DNA of 64,000 nucleotides from Austropuccinia psidii (Eukaryota > Basidiomycota > Pucciniomycetes > Pucciniales > Sphaerophragmiaceae). Numbering within the stretch: the first letter of the stretch is position 1; the number at the start of each line of letters is the position of its first letter. The notes under the pieces were generated by a model that worked only from the letters and a program-made list of their open reading frames with translations, made no database searches and was not told the DNA's origin. Both the position numbers and the translations under genes were made by a program. This document shows positions 23,638-35,612 of the stretch, piece after piece. The DNA is taken from positions 68,003,112 through 68,067,111 of the forward strand of contig JALGQZ010000004.1 of the NCBI GenBank assembly GCA_023105745.1, read 5' to 3'.

Positions 23638-26600
23638 CTAAATATCATGAAATAACGGCTTTATCATTACAAGCAGTCCACATGACAGAGCTTTGTTATC
23701 ATACAATCCACAGTTACCTTCTATTTCTTCTTCTGATATAATCAAGTGTCCATCATCAAAACCAACAGCTTTATAAATATTGAGATATGGCCAATCTGGT
23801 AGGAAATTCACATCAATCTTCAAAGTTTTTAAAATCAGAAAGTTATTATTCAGTATGCTAGATGGCTCAGAGACTTTGAAAATGCTATCAATAATACCAA
23901 ATTGTCGTGAGTTGCCCCTCAGAAAACATATCACACTGTTGCTGATATTTTTGGATTCAGTTGAAAATATATTGTTCCCAATATTAATGTTTGAAACTGG
24001 AAAATACCAAGGTGAGACAATCCTTGAAGTGGGAGGACTTGTGGATTGCATGGTAGTGTCTAAGCTGATCCAATCAACTACTTCCCTTGTGGAATGAAAA
24101 TTCTGTAAGTACTCAACCAGGCAAGCATAATTTTGTTGGTCATGGCGGGATGGCTTGTTATATTTATGGTGATTGAACACGGCAGGTGGCTGTGATTCGA
24201 AAAGATTTTTTATTTCACATGGCACAGATGGGGATTTCAGGAGAACGGAAAGGTTGGAACATCGACAGATATGTTGAAGTAAGGTTTTATCTATATCATC
24301 TATTCAGAGTTGCAAAAAGTTAGTCTTATTCAGTTCAGGTGTTTCATCAATGTGAATATATTGATCTTATTAATTGACGTACATATCTTGTTATTTGTTG
24401 GCATCTTTGCAAATACTCCAATCAAGCGCTCATAACCCCATGTGGCTGAGGCTTGTGCTGGGCCCCAACGTTGGAAGAGTTCGGGAATATGATCAGCAAA
24501 ATGATGATTTGGTTTACTTTTCTGTTTTGGGAACAGGTGTTGATTGGAAAGGCAGAATTTTTTCCAATTTTCAGCAAATGCAGTCGCATCATCTATTGAA
24601 ACAGTCCAGCTTGTGGCAATGTTGATAGCACTAATCAAATGGAATGTATTCTTGGCTAGTTCATTTGCAAGTTCTTCTGACTGACCCATTTTTCTTTGTG
24701 TGTTGGCGGATTGGTGTGCATCTAATGACATCTGTTGACTGAGCATTAGAAATGGAATATAGACCTTATATAAGAGAGCCCATTCAGCGGCTTTTAAGCT
24801 ACCATGAGAGGGGGAACCCATTTTGCGGGGAACTCTTGTCCATGATGAGGGAATTATGGTCTCAGATATGATTTGTTGGAGATGCTCAAGAGCCTCACCC
24901 TTGATCTGGTGATCGCTCAGTGCAGTGATATCCAATTCAGAGGGTATTTCAGAAGTGGGGATGTAATCGGCATCAAATGAAGGAATCTCCGCAGAACCAC
25001 TAGATGGATGTTCTGTGTGAAGGGTGGGCATTGGGAAGTAGTTTTTCCGGGTGGAAGTAGTGGGGAGTGGCTCATTTATTATTTTTGCTGCGTCTCTTCT
25101 CAGGGAGCGGGCCTCTCTCAATGTGATTTTATCAAGAGAGCTGTTGGAGGTCATGGAATCTGAGTCTGAACTGTTGGTGTCATTGGATTTCCTGCGGGAC
25201 CTGAAGTAAATTTTTGATTTCGCCTCTGGAATGCACAATTTGAAAGTTGCATGATCCTTCAAAATTCCAGGTATTAAATTATGCATTATGTCAAGATTAA
25301 CCATTCTGGTTGCATCCCAATACGGAAGGTCTTCCAAAATTGAATATCGCACTCCATACTCAGAGAAAATTGCTTGTCTTTGTTGTGGGGTTGCCCGAAG
25401 CCATTTGGCAATGGTTGATTTATGACTTTGGTATGAGCGCGTGTAGTGAAATTGAGGACCAATTTCTTCAATTTGAGCTTTGTGAATGGTGCAAAAATTA
25501 CAAAAGTGGTTTCCTGAATGGGAAATAAATCCAGTAAGCTTGCGCATGGCAACCACATCCGCAATGGCTGTGAGGATGGCAACACGGATAAAGGATCCTG
25601 ATGGACCTGTTGAGGTGGGTGCAAAATGGTAACCCTGCCATAGCTCTTTGAGCTCGTTGATGAGTGGCATTAATAGATAATTCAATTGAAGCGCAGTTGG
25701 CTCCTTCGGACCAGGGATGATTCCTGCAACATAGACATTCTCGGGCTTCAATCTTTCACTTGGGGGGAGATTAAGACAAATAAGCATGATAGGTCCAATG
25801 CTAGCCAACCGGGTTGACTTTCCATGTGCATTAAACCAGTCCACATATATGGAGAAGGCCAATGCACCAGGAATGGACATGAATGGGGGGTCATGGATAT
25901 TTCTAGTGCCAGTGAAGCGTCTCCAGACCAATCCATCCCAGACGTCACGTTTTGGGGAATCTTCGGGAGTTTGGGATTGTTGATGTTGATGCAGAATGTC
26001 CATAATTCCAGCCCGCTGGAGAAATCTGGAAAGCCAATTTTTGAATGGTTGATAAATGAAATGTTTTGTTGGTATAAATTTTTGCTTCATGTTGGTTGTG
26101 TTTTGGGTGTGGGGTTCAGATGAATAGATGAATTTGCCTAATGATTGTGTGCAAGGGGGATCATGATCATTTGGGTCATTATGGCGTTAACAGTGGGGTT
26201 GGTCAGTTGTGACTGATTCAGTAAGGCCATTAAGAGAGAAACATTGAGGACAACATATATAGTTTTGAATCACTGGCTCCAATTGGAGATGTTCAAATAT
26301 GGTACTCAGATCTTGAGGTATATGGAATGCAGGAGCAGGGGGACCAGCTGAGCTTGAGATACTGGACTTGATCAGCAGGTTCAGGGCGGGGTTTAGTATG
26401 CGTGAAGCCCTGCGGGGTAAATTATACCTTAATGATAGAATGGCAGATATTATCATTCCTAGGTCTTGTGGGGGAAGGGTTTGACTGCCACTATATGGTT
26501 TCTGTGCAGTTGAATTGAGACCCGCTGCAGTTGGGAAAGTGCTTTGGGTCAAACGTGAATAATCAGCTGGGAAGATTTGATCCAATAGAATTTGTGGGCA

Positions 26601-26798
26601 CCCAGATCCTGATGCAGAAGTAGGGATGTTTGGAAGAGATTTGGGTGCAAGGGTTGATTTGAGCTTTTTAATGTGCTGTTTATATTGGAAAGGTGTGAAG
26701 GCAACTCCTTGCTTATCACCCTCAGGGGAAGAGTGTGTTTGAGTTGAGCAGTGTTGACACATGCATATACGCATTGAGGAATAGGGCCGGGTTGTCAT
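23638..26798 (-). CDS. tnp2-type (CACTA/CMC) transposase, two exons, one in-frame stop
   Basis: Exon 1 runs 26798-24383 and exon 2 24299-23638; the 83-nt intron (GTACGT...GAATAG, with a CTAAC branch motif) joins the frame exactly (NKI to YDIDK), giving 1026 codons. It should catalyse excision and integration of F in the nucleus. N-terminal Cys motifs (CMCQHC; CCPQC further on) are followed by a tnp2 core: IYVDWFNAHG at about residue 320, LNLPPSERLKPENVYVAGI, IPGPKEPTALQLNYLL, HFCNFC, NLDIMHNLIPGIL at about 503 and WGYERLIG near 795. The Asp, Asp and Glu of these motifs are the likely DDE residues (inference). A single TAA at 26187-26189 interrupts exon 1 with the frame open on both sides, so this copy may be freshly inactivated or corrected by readthrough. 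KDZ-type transposase was considered, but the PGPKEP and LDIMHN motifs fit tnp2. Confidence 0.88.
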
Positions 26799-27758
26799 TG
26801 TTTCAGGAATTGGGAGTACGGTTGGTTTGTGTATAAATATCTATGGTTGATGTGAAAGTGTTTAGGAGTGTTATTAATTGGAAAGAAAATTCAGTGATTA
26901 TTTATGAAGGGGGAGATGATTTGAGCCAGCTGAGGATTTTATCCCATTTGTAATGGAGCATGAGCTGCAGTGGATAAAGTTTAACATGTCTCATCTGGAT
27001 GGCGGAATTGGTTAGGCGTTTAATTGGGTAAAATGCCATGCTGCTCAATGCTCATACATATTCTAGTTTATTTACACATTGTGATAGTGCGGGTTTTACC
27101 ATTGAGGGGGTTCCATTAGTGAAGTGTTACCATTGAATTGAGGGGATTAACATTTAACCCATGTACGCTGGCACGCCATCGTACATGGTTTAAACCTTAT
27201 TACAGACATAACTATATAACTCTATTACATAAGGGGGTGGAGTGCAGCTAAAGTCTTGGTATTTGGTTTGAGTGCGGCGGGCTTTGAATCAGTTGGAATG
27301 TGATTTGGATTGTCTTGCCTTTCGTGAAAAGGTGATGTCTCTTTTGTGGGTAAATCCTTCATGAATATACCCCTTTACAGATGTACAATGTTGTGGAATT
27401 TCAATGCATATATTGGCAGTTTGGATAATTCACAAAATGTGACAATGGGGAGGCGGAAATGTTACCAAATATGATTACTTATGGATGATGGGTCCCCTTT
27501 CAGATCAAGGAAATATCACATTATATTCTGGTAGGCCGTGCAGGGTGGTTTCCGACAAAAGCGGAGGAGCTCAAGAGGAGGCAGGGAGGATTCTCCTCAA
27601 AAGAGTCTTATCCGACTTCCACACAACACTTAGTTCCAACTATTCATAGAATTTCTCTATTCTAAATTTGGAAAGATTTCATCTCATATCACTCTATTTT
27701 ATCATAATACTCAGGTGTTTTATCTAGTTAAAAATATTACTGTACTTTTTCGGCCCTT
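26799..27758. promoter_or_regulatory. Divergent intergenic region between transposase and 645-codon gene
   Basis: The two genes are transcribed away from this 960-bp gap, so it should hold both promoters. No clean TATA box was found. The gap contains the hairpin described at 27159-27188 and otherwise nothing I recognise. Confidence 0.5.
27159..27188. repeat. Intergenic hairpin 1 of F (GTACG...CGTAC type)
   Basis: ATGTACG-C-TGGC, AC, GCCA-T-CGTACAT: perfect arms apart from one unpaired base on each side, extended outward by TTTAACC/GGTTTAAA. Located in the divergent promoter region of the transposase and the 645-codon gene. Confidence 0.8.
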
Positions 27759-29819
27759 ATGTCATCTTTCAAGTCACATAAATCCCGTTCAGGTTCTGTT
27801 CATGACTCAAATAGTGAATCTAGCATAGAATATGTTCAAACACAGTCACCATTGAGTCCCAACATTCCTCTCACAACCCCTATCGCATCCTCAATGAATG
27901 TATCAGGTCTTAACATTGATGTGGGCAATCCAAAGGCTCCAACTTCAAGCACTTGGTCGATCCCAAATGTTTCCGTCACTCCAATTCCCCCGAATCCCAC
28001 TAATACACAAATTCATGTGTCTCAGGGGCCAGAAGGCACACCTCAAATCTCATCACATGCTAATCCCCAATCAAAATTTCCACGTGAGTTCCTCCTTAAT
28101 CCCGGTCGGAATCCAGTCGCATCCCAGGATCCCTTTGGCCAAAGTAAACAGCCAACCCTCAATATTCCATCAGGATCTCAGGTTCATGTGGGTGATGAAA
28201 GGCGCGTGGATGGGGGGCGACGAAAAAGACCTTTGGAAAATGTCTCTTGGAGCGGTCTGTTGGAGGGAAATCCAGTATTGACGCTTCATCAAAGTAAGTC
28301 ATTTGAATTTTGGAGTAGAAACTTATTCACAATTTGATATGTTTGTTTCATGGGTTAGATATGGCACCTAAAGGCAAGTCAGTCCGATCTCAGGAGCCAA
28401 TTGAAGATTGTGAGTATCACCAGTCTTCATTAATGTTTTAATGTGTTAACTGATGATTTGCATGGCAGGGGATGAACTTTATGCGTCTTCACCTCTGGTC
28501 CATAAAGAGAAAGTCACTGGACGTCATCATCCATATGCCTCCAAACCAAGAACGGGTCATGCCAGTACATCAAGAGAAAGAATGGTGGATGATGAGGATG
28601 AGAACATGTCTCCGACTCAAAGTGAAAGAAATGATGAACCAACGAGGGACAATTTCACCGCACATGAGCAAGGCACTCAATCCAATAGTGAGTTCACCCA
28701 TCCTCAGCTGGGCCTTGCCCAGAGTATGCTTGAACAATCCGAGGTCAGACAGCAAAGGAACCAGGCCCGCAAAGCTCACAATGTGGCGAAACGTGCAAGC
28801 CAGAAGGAGCAACAAAAATGGCTGAAGGCAGAACTTCCAGAGAATGTCCATGGAATGAGATCAGCAGTACACGCACATTGCCTGTTCCTACTCAAAGTTA
28901 GGGATAAGGATTTTTCCTCACTACCAGCACCACCCAGCACAGAAGAGCGTGAAATTGCAATTCAAGTGGCTGGTCATCTCGGTTATGTCCCCGAGGATGT
29001 TTTCAATGAGCCATCAACACAGGTTCAGTCTCAGGGTTTCCAAAGCTACTGCGAAAATGAGCTCCACAAGCTAGGACTAAAGCGATTCACTTGGGACTGG
29101 GAGAGCTCATGGCAACATCCGTTTAACGAGCTGATGTCTATGGTGTTTTACCGTACATTCCGTCTCGCACTTGTCAGCACTGACTATCATCACTACTGTT
29201 GGAACAAGGATCATAACAACTATGGGGTCGTGGCGGCTTTAATGGAGCGATATTTCACGTATTTGAAAAGAGAATGGAAGTCTATTCAAAAGGATGCGGA
29301 GTATTTGGTTAAAAAGAAGGAGAATCAAAAGCTCGCGAAGATTCGTCAAAGAGTTAGTTACTGTATCTCTTCTTCATTGTGGACCAAGTCTGATGATGAT
29401 CTACTTGATTATGTGCAGACCTGTGAGCGCCGTCGTGAATGGTGTGATACGGCTAAATTTCCCATCCTAGCATCACAATTCAATGACCCTCGAGTATGCT
29501 CAGATACTGAGGAAATACTGGAAAATGGCCGTCAAGTTTACCGCAAAGTGGGATTACGCTGGTGCTCCCAGTTATTTAATGATTTGGTATTGAAAATGGA
29601 TAGAGACATAGAGTTTTGTAATCGGATTAAAAAAAGGGTAAAAAAACTATTGATAGATTGCCAGAATTACGATCGACAGATGATGGTGATATTCCGGAAG
29701 GCCTATCATTTCAGGTGTTTGATCAAGATTGGCTCAAAGGCTGTAGTAAGATGCAGACTAGCACCCTCAAGATACTTGACATGCCAGTTATTAGGCCTAA
29801 TGGTGATGCTCTGCAATAA
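27759..29819 (+). CDS. 645-codon protein of unknown function carried by F (three exons, one frameshift)
   Basis: Exons 27759-28293, 28359-28409 and 28469-29819, with introns of 65 and 59 nt that have GTAAGT/GTGAGT donors and TTAG/GCAG acceptors; both joins keep the frame. The start ATG is the first in an open frame after the divergent gap. The N-terminal third is Ser/Pro/Asn-rich and probably disordered. The C-terminal part (about residues 260-600) is ordered, rich in Trp and charged residues (TWDWESSWQHPFNELM, NNYGVVAALMERYFTYLKREW, KENQKLAKIRQRV). A 7-A run at 29629-29635 shifts the frame; with one more A the protein would continue to a natural end at 29817-29819 instead of running into a non-conserved tail. 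I do not recognise the family, though I believe similar proteins occur repeatedly in rust genomes. Convergent with the SNF2 gene, whose 3' end is 310 bp away. Confidence 0.72.
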
Positions 29820-29824
29820 CTTAG

Positions 29825-29857
29825 TAATTTGTCACGGTATAGCACTGTGACAAATTA
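29825..29857. terminator. Perfect 11-bp stem-loop between convergent gene ends
   Basis: TAATTTGTCAC and GTGACAAATTA flank an 11-base loop, five bases after the stop of the 645-codon gene. It lies between the 3' ends of that gene and the SNF2 gene. Its role as a 3'-end or RNA-stability element is inference. Confidence 0.5.
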
Positions 29858-30126
29858 AAATTTTGTGAATTATTTGTGCAGGTGTAATAAAATCTGATTA
29901 TTATCTCTTAAGGATGCAACAACTTGCTAAATATGTTAGAATATAGACAATATGAATTGAAATGTATCACCGTCTCCCTTAGCAATAATACTCTATTGCT
30001 CATTTTCATTGAGGAAATATTGAAGAAGTTCGATCCAGCTCATGGTGTTCATAATTGTGGACCTGTGCCAGAGTCAACAGGAGTTATCAACTTTGTCAAT
30101 CACAAAATATATAATATCAGTAAGGC

Positions 30127-32559
30127 TCACGCAGTTAATGATTGTTTCTTTTCTTGGGCCTATTGGTGATTGGAATATGGCATTCCCATAAGGAAGGATT
30201 TCAGAATAGTAATACAATCAAGTGAAAGATGAGCTTGAAAGGTACCTTCCGCATGTTGACCTCAACTGAATGAGGAGTGATATAGTGGATGACCTGTACA
30301 GGTCGTTGTTGGCCAATACGATGTAGACGATCAACAGCCTGAGCCTCAATGGCTGGGTTCCAATTGGGCTCCTGGAAATGTGGATGTAAGGGTCCGAAAA
30401 TCAGGGGAGAATTTTGGGGGGCCCCTCACCATTAAATAGACTATATTAGCACAAGTTATATTGAGGCCAGTTCCAGCCGCGGCAATGGATGCAATGAGTA
30501 CTTCACATTCAGGATTATTGAAGAAACTCTCAAGCGCCTTGTCCTGCGCTCGTGGTGTAATTGTTCCATCAATTCGTGCTGAAAGGATAGAGTGATGGGC
30601 AAGAGCAATACCAATTCTACAATATAAAAAAGTCAGATGGAGTCAATTGGTAATGGATGCATATTAGAATTAACGCACAAATCTAGAAATTGGGTCCATT
30701 GGGTATAAACCACCGATTTCGTCGGACCACACCTTGTTTGTTTGTTCTTCATTAAGCTTTGTAGGAGGTGTGCAATTTTACTACTCATCATGCATGTTTC
30801 CACATCCACAATAGTTCGTGTGATTCTTGGGGAGTTATCCTGAGTGCTCCTGCCCTTGGGGTCTTCCAACTCCGCCTCCGCAATTGTGTTAAGCATGATG
30901 TGATGGTTACAACATATTCGCAGCTTATTAATATTTCTGAAAAATTCTCCTGGTCCTTTGCTTTTGGATGATAGGAATTCTTCATATAATATGGAATATT
31001 CTTGCTGCATGGTCGGGTTGAGTGGGAGCAGCTCATAATGATGGCTAATAGTGGGGAGGGATTCGAGATGTGTGGTTTTGGTGCGGCGCAAACTTGAATG
31101 CCGCAATGCCAAATGCAAAATATCATTGCAACCTTTTGAAAGACTACTCAGGATGAATGGTGACCAGTTATCTTGATCGGCACTCTGGGGTTGAGTGATG
31201 AATGATATTATGCCCAAAAGGTCATAAATGGTGTTGTGAATAGGTGTGCCCGTTAAACATATTCGACGGGATGAAAGGAGGCTATTAATGGAACGGTGAG
31301 TGGCAGTGTATTGAGAGCGAATATAGCTATAAGAGGGGGAAAGGGTTATTGGATATAAAAGGTAATTTGAATCATTTAAGCTCAGCCACTCACTGTGCTT
31401 CATCCAAGATTATACGATGCCAATTGATTTGAAAAATGAATGATGTAGAGGGATTGGTTTGCTTAAATTCTTGGGTGATAGTATTGTAAGAAGTGATGAT
31501 GATATCATATTTTAAAATGTCGGCTTGGGATAATGAGTGACGAGTGGGACCATGGTAGATTTTGGCATGCAGTGCTCCAGCCTGAGCATACTTGGATATT
31601 TCTGATTGCCAGTTGGTAATTAAGCGAGGGGGGCAGATGATCATGGTGGGCGTGGAGCGATGGGGGTTTGCAATCATCCGCTCCTTGGAGGTACCAATTA
31701 GAGCAATGGCCTGAATGGTTTTACCTAATCCCATATCATCCGCGAGCAGTCCTTCAAGAGGGGTATTGGTCGAAAGGGATTCAAATGAGCTAACGACCTT
31801 GTTTGTAATGATGTGCCTGGCATTGAAAGTGGATCCTGGGGGTGAGGTGGCCCAAAGGTTACGGGCTGATTGGCCATTGGGGATTTCTCGATCCCAGAGG
31901 AAAGCTAGTCCGGTCTTTTGATGAGGGAGGAGGGGGGTTTGAATAATGGCATGGGGTGGGGTTATCATGGGGAGGTCTGATCCACTGGGTAATTGTATCA
32001 GTTTTTGCTTGGAAATCAATGATGAAACAGCAGGATATGAAGCAGGCATCGAGTTTGAAGCGGGAAATGTCGGAGTAAAGAGTTGACATTGACAATGAGT
32101 AGTATAGTCATATTCTTTGGGCATTTTAAGCTTGAAATCTTGTGTTCGAAAGCTTTCCATTATGAATAGAATGTTTGGATACCATGTGAAGAACATCAAT
32201 GCTAGATTGGGTTTCTGAGATGAGGAGGGATCATTGGCATCAGTCATAAATACTCCCTCAACGAATAATATTTGAGTAGGATTGGATTGGCAATTTTCAA
32301 TCCATGCCCCACCAGGACCACAGTGCATGAACGTTTTTGGTGCCCCAAGGAATGGTATCAACGTTTGGGAAAGGGTTCCCGGGAGAGAGCCAATAGCATG
32401 CTGGTGATTGGGGAGATATACGAATATGTTGTGTTGATTGTGCCATAGGATAATCCAAGAACCTAAGTGGGAATTCTCAGGCTTTAAGGTTATATCACTA
32501 TTTATTTGAATACGAATATTAATCATCCCAATGCAAAGTGGTTGTGAAGGTGTTGACAT
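30127..32559 (-). CDS. SNF2-family DEAH ATPase carried by F (five exons, 719 aa)
   Basis: Exons 32559-31394, 31326-30679, 30616-30430, 30371-30246 and 30159-30127; introns of 67, 62, 58 and 86 nt with GT...AG ends, all joins in frame, total 720 codons. All helicase motifs are present: ADDMGLGKT (Walker A, residues 273-281), ILDEAH across the first intron (about 384-389), LTGTPIHN, FLDLIG, RIDGT, AAAGTGLNIT and DRLHRIGQQRPVQV, ending QEKKQSLTA. This is a nucleosome- or DNA-translocating ATPase of the Rad5/Rad16/HLTF-like branch, but no RING finger is visible between the lobes and no chromatin-reader domain is visible in the first 200 residues. The product would act in the nucleus using ATP. 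No stop or frameshift was seen, so it looks functional. The carriage of such a gene inside a transposon is unusual. Confidence 0.9.
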
Positions 32560-32924
32560 GATGGCTATTTTAAATTATTTGGGGACAGTTGCAAATTATA
32601 TGATCGGGAAGGGTTAGCTAAAGGGAATGAAGCGCAATAAGCGCAGGTGGGGAGCTTATATGAGTGGCAGCAACAGGCCAAAAGGGGGATGGCCTGTGGT
32701 TACGTGAATGGTCTTGATGGAGGTGGGCCTCTTGGGCACATAATTTTCATATCCGATTTGGGGCATATATCAAGGCAAGGTGGCCAAAATGTGGGTGCAC
32801 CATTATGACTGCTGGATCTGCAGCGATTTACGAAAACTTTGGTGGAACAAGGTTGACATTAGCACATCCGAGATTGGGTGGGTTGTAGCAACTTATTGTG
32901 GAGGGCATATCAGAGGCATGCAGT

Positions 32925-32952
32925 CATGTTCGCTGGTGTGACAGCGAACTTG
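32925..32952. repeat. Intergenic hairpin 2 of F (GTTCG...CGAAC type)
   Basis: GTTCGCTG and CAGCGAAC arms flank TGTGA; upstream of the SNF2 gene. Confidence 0.65.
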
Positions 32953-33064
32953 GATGCATATATATCTTCCTCAGGTTAATTGTCGCACAGGGACCTACTG
33001 GGCAATTTTGGCGGTTTCAAAGGGCAATCTCACTGTGGGGATGCTTGTGTGTAGGCGGGTGAGA

Positions 33065-33091
33065 TATGTTCGGTGGCGTGCCACCAAACAT
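33065..33091. repeat. Intergenic hairpin 3 of F
   Basis: ATGTT-C-GGTGGC, GT, GCCACC-A-AACAT; one unpaired position per arm. Upstream of the SNF2 gene, 140 bp from hairpin 2. Confidence 0.7.
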
Positions 33092-34286
33092 GACTTTGGT
33101 TTTGCGTGAAGTTTTTTGCTGACTGATGCATACTGGGCTTTCAGGGGGGAATGTGTAGGATGATCAAAGGGGGCGCCATCCGTGAGCCGTGATCCACATA
33201 TACATTCACCCCTATGGCGTTTGAGGCGAGTACTAATCTACCGAGATTGGCATCAGGGTCTTTGCCTCAGGCGTGTACAAAACTCCGGAGGAAAGAGGCC
33301 ACACGCCCCAGGGATTTTTTGGCTGCAAGCCAGGTGCCACAACTTGCGCAGGGCGTGTGAGAACGTGAAGAAAATGACCCGCGGTGGGAGATACCCACGC
33401 AAACATGACCAGCCTCAGCAATCATAGGCTGGGATTGTTATTCTAATGTGGATGAGGCTGAAGCAAATTCACACTGATTGGCCTCAGGTTTCCACGCGCA
33501 AGCGGGTGAGCGTCTGCAGTCAAGCTGACTACCCGACCAAGAAAATAGGCAGCTGGAAGACTGGCAGAAAAATGTCTTCCAGGCGTGTGAAAGCTGCCTG
33601 CGTATGACCCATCGGGGGTGCGCATGAAAGCGTGTGGCTGCCCAACAATGAACAAGCGGGCCAGTCATTGTTTGCCCCAACAATGGCACCGGAGTGAATC
33701 AACTCTTTGTGTATGACCCAAATATTAAGTCATCCCATTATGACCCACTTACATTAACTTGCATTACATGCGCATCTGTGCCGTAGTTAGGCAGAGCTGT
33801 CCAACAAGGTGCATCAAAGGGATGCAGGTGAGAGATATGACTCGATGGCTTGACGTGATTGCATGTTACATTGTTGAACAGCTTTTTGCTCTGCCCCGCA
33901 GTACATTTACAAAGGTGTACTGCGTACTACAGTGTTGACTGTACAGATCAGGAAGGTGTAATACTACTTGAGCCTGCATGCATACAGCAAATGTGCATGC
34001 ACCTTCCAATCGTTTGCATTTACGTAGCTCATGTGCCACATGCTCAGCATTGCGTTTCACCCGATTTGCACACGCAAGCTGAGCATGTCATGGTCAAAAG
34101 CACCGTGTGAAAGTGCTCAGTAAAGCCATGGAATGAACTAATTCTGCAATAGCTCACTGGAAGGCTCAATTTGGAGCACTTCACCAAAGCATGTGAAATG
34201 CTGCACCTGGCTGAAATGTCATCCGATGCTGTGCCAAATGCTCAGATTGTGTGCTTACAAAAATGACCTAGCAATTGCTCAGCATC

Positions 34287-35032
34287 GTGCATTTGATATT
34301 GTTATATCAATAGTTCAACAACTGTGCAATTAAAATGTTCAGCCACTGAGCATTTCAATTATGACCCGAAAGCAAACCTGAGCAATGGGTCGAGCCAAGA
34401 TTACGCTGTATTCACTTGTCTTACAGCCCCCCCCTTTGTTCACATACTATTACCAGGCCATACGGCCGGTAATCTCGCCGCGGTCACTTGTGACCAAATG
34501 CACCCGGTGCATTTCTGCATGGGGCACTTGTGCATTGCACCCACAATGCACATTCAACAAGGGCCTCACGACCACCCTCCCGGGTGATCGGGTGGCTATT
34601 TAAGGAAAGAAACGGGATTTGACTCAGCTTGACAATTCAATAAATTGCAATACTCAGCGGTGCATTTGATATTGTTATATCAATTGTTCAATTACTGTGC
34701 AATTAAAATGTTCAGCCACTGCGCATTTCAATTATGACCCGAAAGCAAACCTGAGCAATGGGTCGAGGCAAGCTCACGCTGTATTCACTTGTCTTACAGC
34801 CCCCCCCTTTGTTCAAAGACTATCACCAGGCCATACGGCCGGTGATCTTGCCGCGGTCACTTGTGACCAAATGCACCGGGTGCATTTCTGCATGGGTCAC
34901 TTGTGCATTGCACGTTGAATGCACATTCAACAAGGGCCTCACGACCACCCTCTTGGGTGATCGGGTGGCTATTTAAGGAAACAAAGGGGATTTGACTCAG
35001 CTTGACAATTCAATAAATTGCAATACTCAGCC
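34287..35032 (+). repeat. Two tandem copies of a 373-bp unit
   Basis: Copy 1 is 34287-34659, copy 2 is 34660-35032; they differ by a handful of substitutions. Each ends with GGCTATTTAAGGAAA followed by GACTCAGCTTGACAATTC, which resembles a core promoter, so the duplication doubles a promoter-like unit upstream of the Cys-cluster gene. Parallel short frames in the two copies are a consequence of the duplication and are not called as genes. Confidence 0.85.
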
Positions 35033-35181
35033 AGACCCCCATTGTTCTTCTGCCTCACGCGAGCATTTCACTTCTCAGTTGCAGCATTCGCTGAGACTCA
35101 GCTTCAATTTTGCCCACACGCCTTGAAGCTGAGACTTTTGCGGGTGCTGCAACTGCTGAGATCGTCTCAGCTTCACCTTGG

Positions 35182-35612
35182 TATAAAAGACCATCTTCAC
35201 ACGACACGCACTTCACTTTCTTTCTCACCCGCTCCACTTTGTTCAACCTCACCCACGTTTGTCCTTCTTGTGCGTATTCCCCCTCGTCTTCCTGCCTTTC
35301 CAGTCTTTTCTTTCGCACTCGACTAACCCCACTCCCCTTCCTGCTCGCTTTTTGTTTTTCCTGCTAATACTTTCAGAACCCCACTTCTATCTACTTTGTA
35401 CGTTTTCTCCAATTAAGCTTTAGTCAACATTATGTACCGATATTAATATTTTTCTTTCTTCACGACTTCCTTCCAGACTTTTAAAAACTTCCGACTAGAG
35501 CGTCTTTAATTTGATTCCGTTTTATATTTATATAAATCATCGTATGTCTTCCTTTTCTTTCTTGATTGCTTACTTTCTATTCAGTTACTAACCTGTTTTG
35601 TTTTGTTTTTAG
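35182..35612 (+). promoter_or_regulatory. TATA box, pyrimidine-rich leader and 5'UTR intron of the Cys-cluster gene
   Basis: TATAAAAG at 35182-35189 is followed by a long C/T-rich stretch typical of fungal leaders. A likely 5'UTR intron spans 35542-35612: donor GTATGT, branch site TTACTAAC at 35585-35592, acceptor TTTTTAG directly before the ATG at 35613. Confidence 0.65.

Larger units (their letters stand above)
32560..35181. other. Large non-coding interval of F with motif clusters and a tandem duplication
   Basis: About 2.6 kb separate the SNF2 start from the TATA box of the Cys-cluster gene. Short frames occur on both strands but have no codon-level support and overlap one another. The interval contains two hairpins (32925-32952, 33065-33091), many copies of TGCTCAG/CTGAGCA (33.9-35.0 kb) and ATGACCC (seven or so between 33.37 and 34.75 kb), and a 373-bp tandem duplication. 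It looks regulatory, or like a second block of transposase-binding repeats. Confidence 0.55.

Noticed and set aside
30127..32559. Calling the SNF2 gene a Rad5/HLTF orthologue
   Set aside because: No RING finger or HIRAN-type N-terminus is visible; only the ATPase is shared.
33182..34976. Several 60-90-codon frames between the SNF2 and Cys-cluster genes
   Set aside because: Overlapping on both strands, no recognisable domain, and two are simply the duplicated 373-bp unit.
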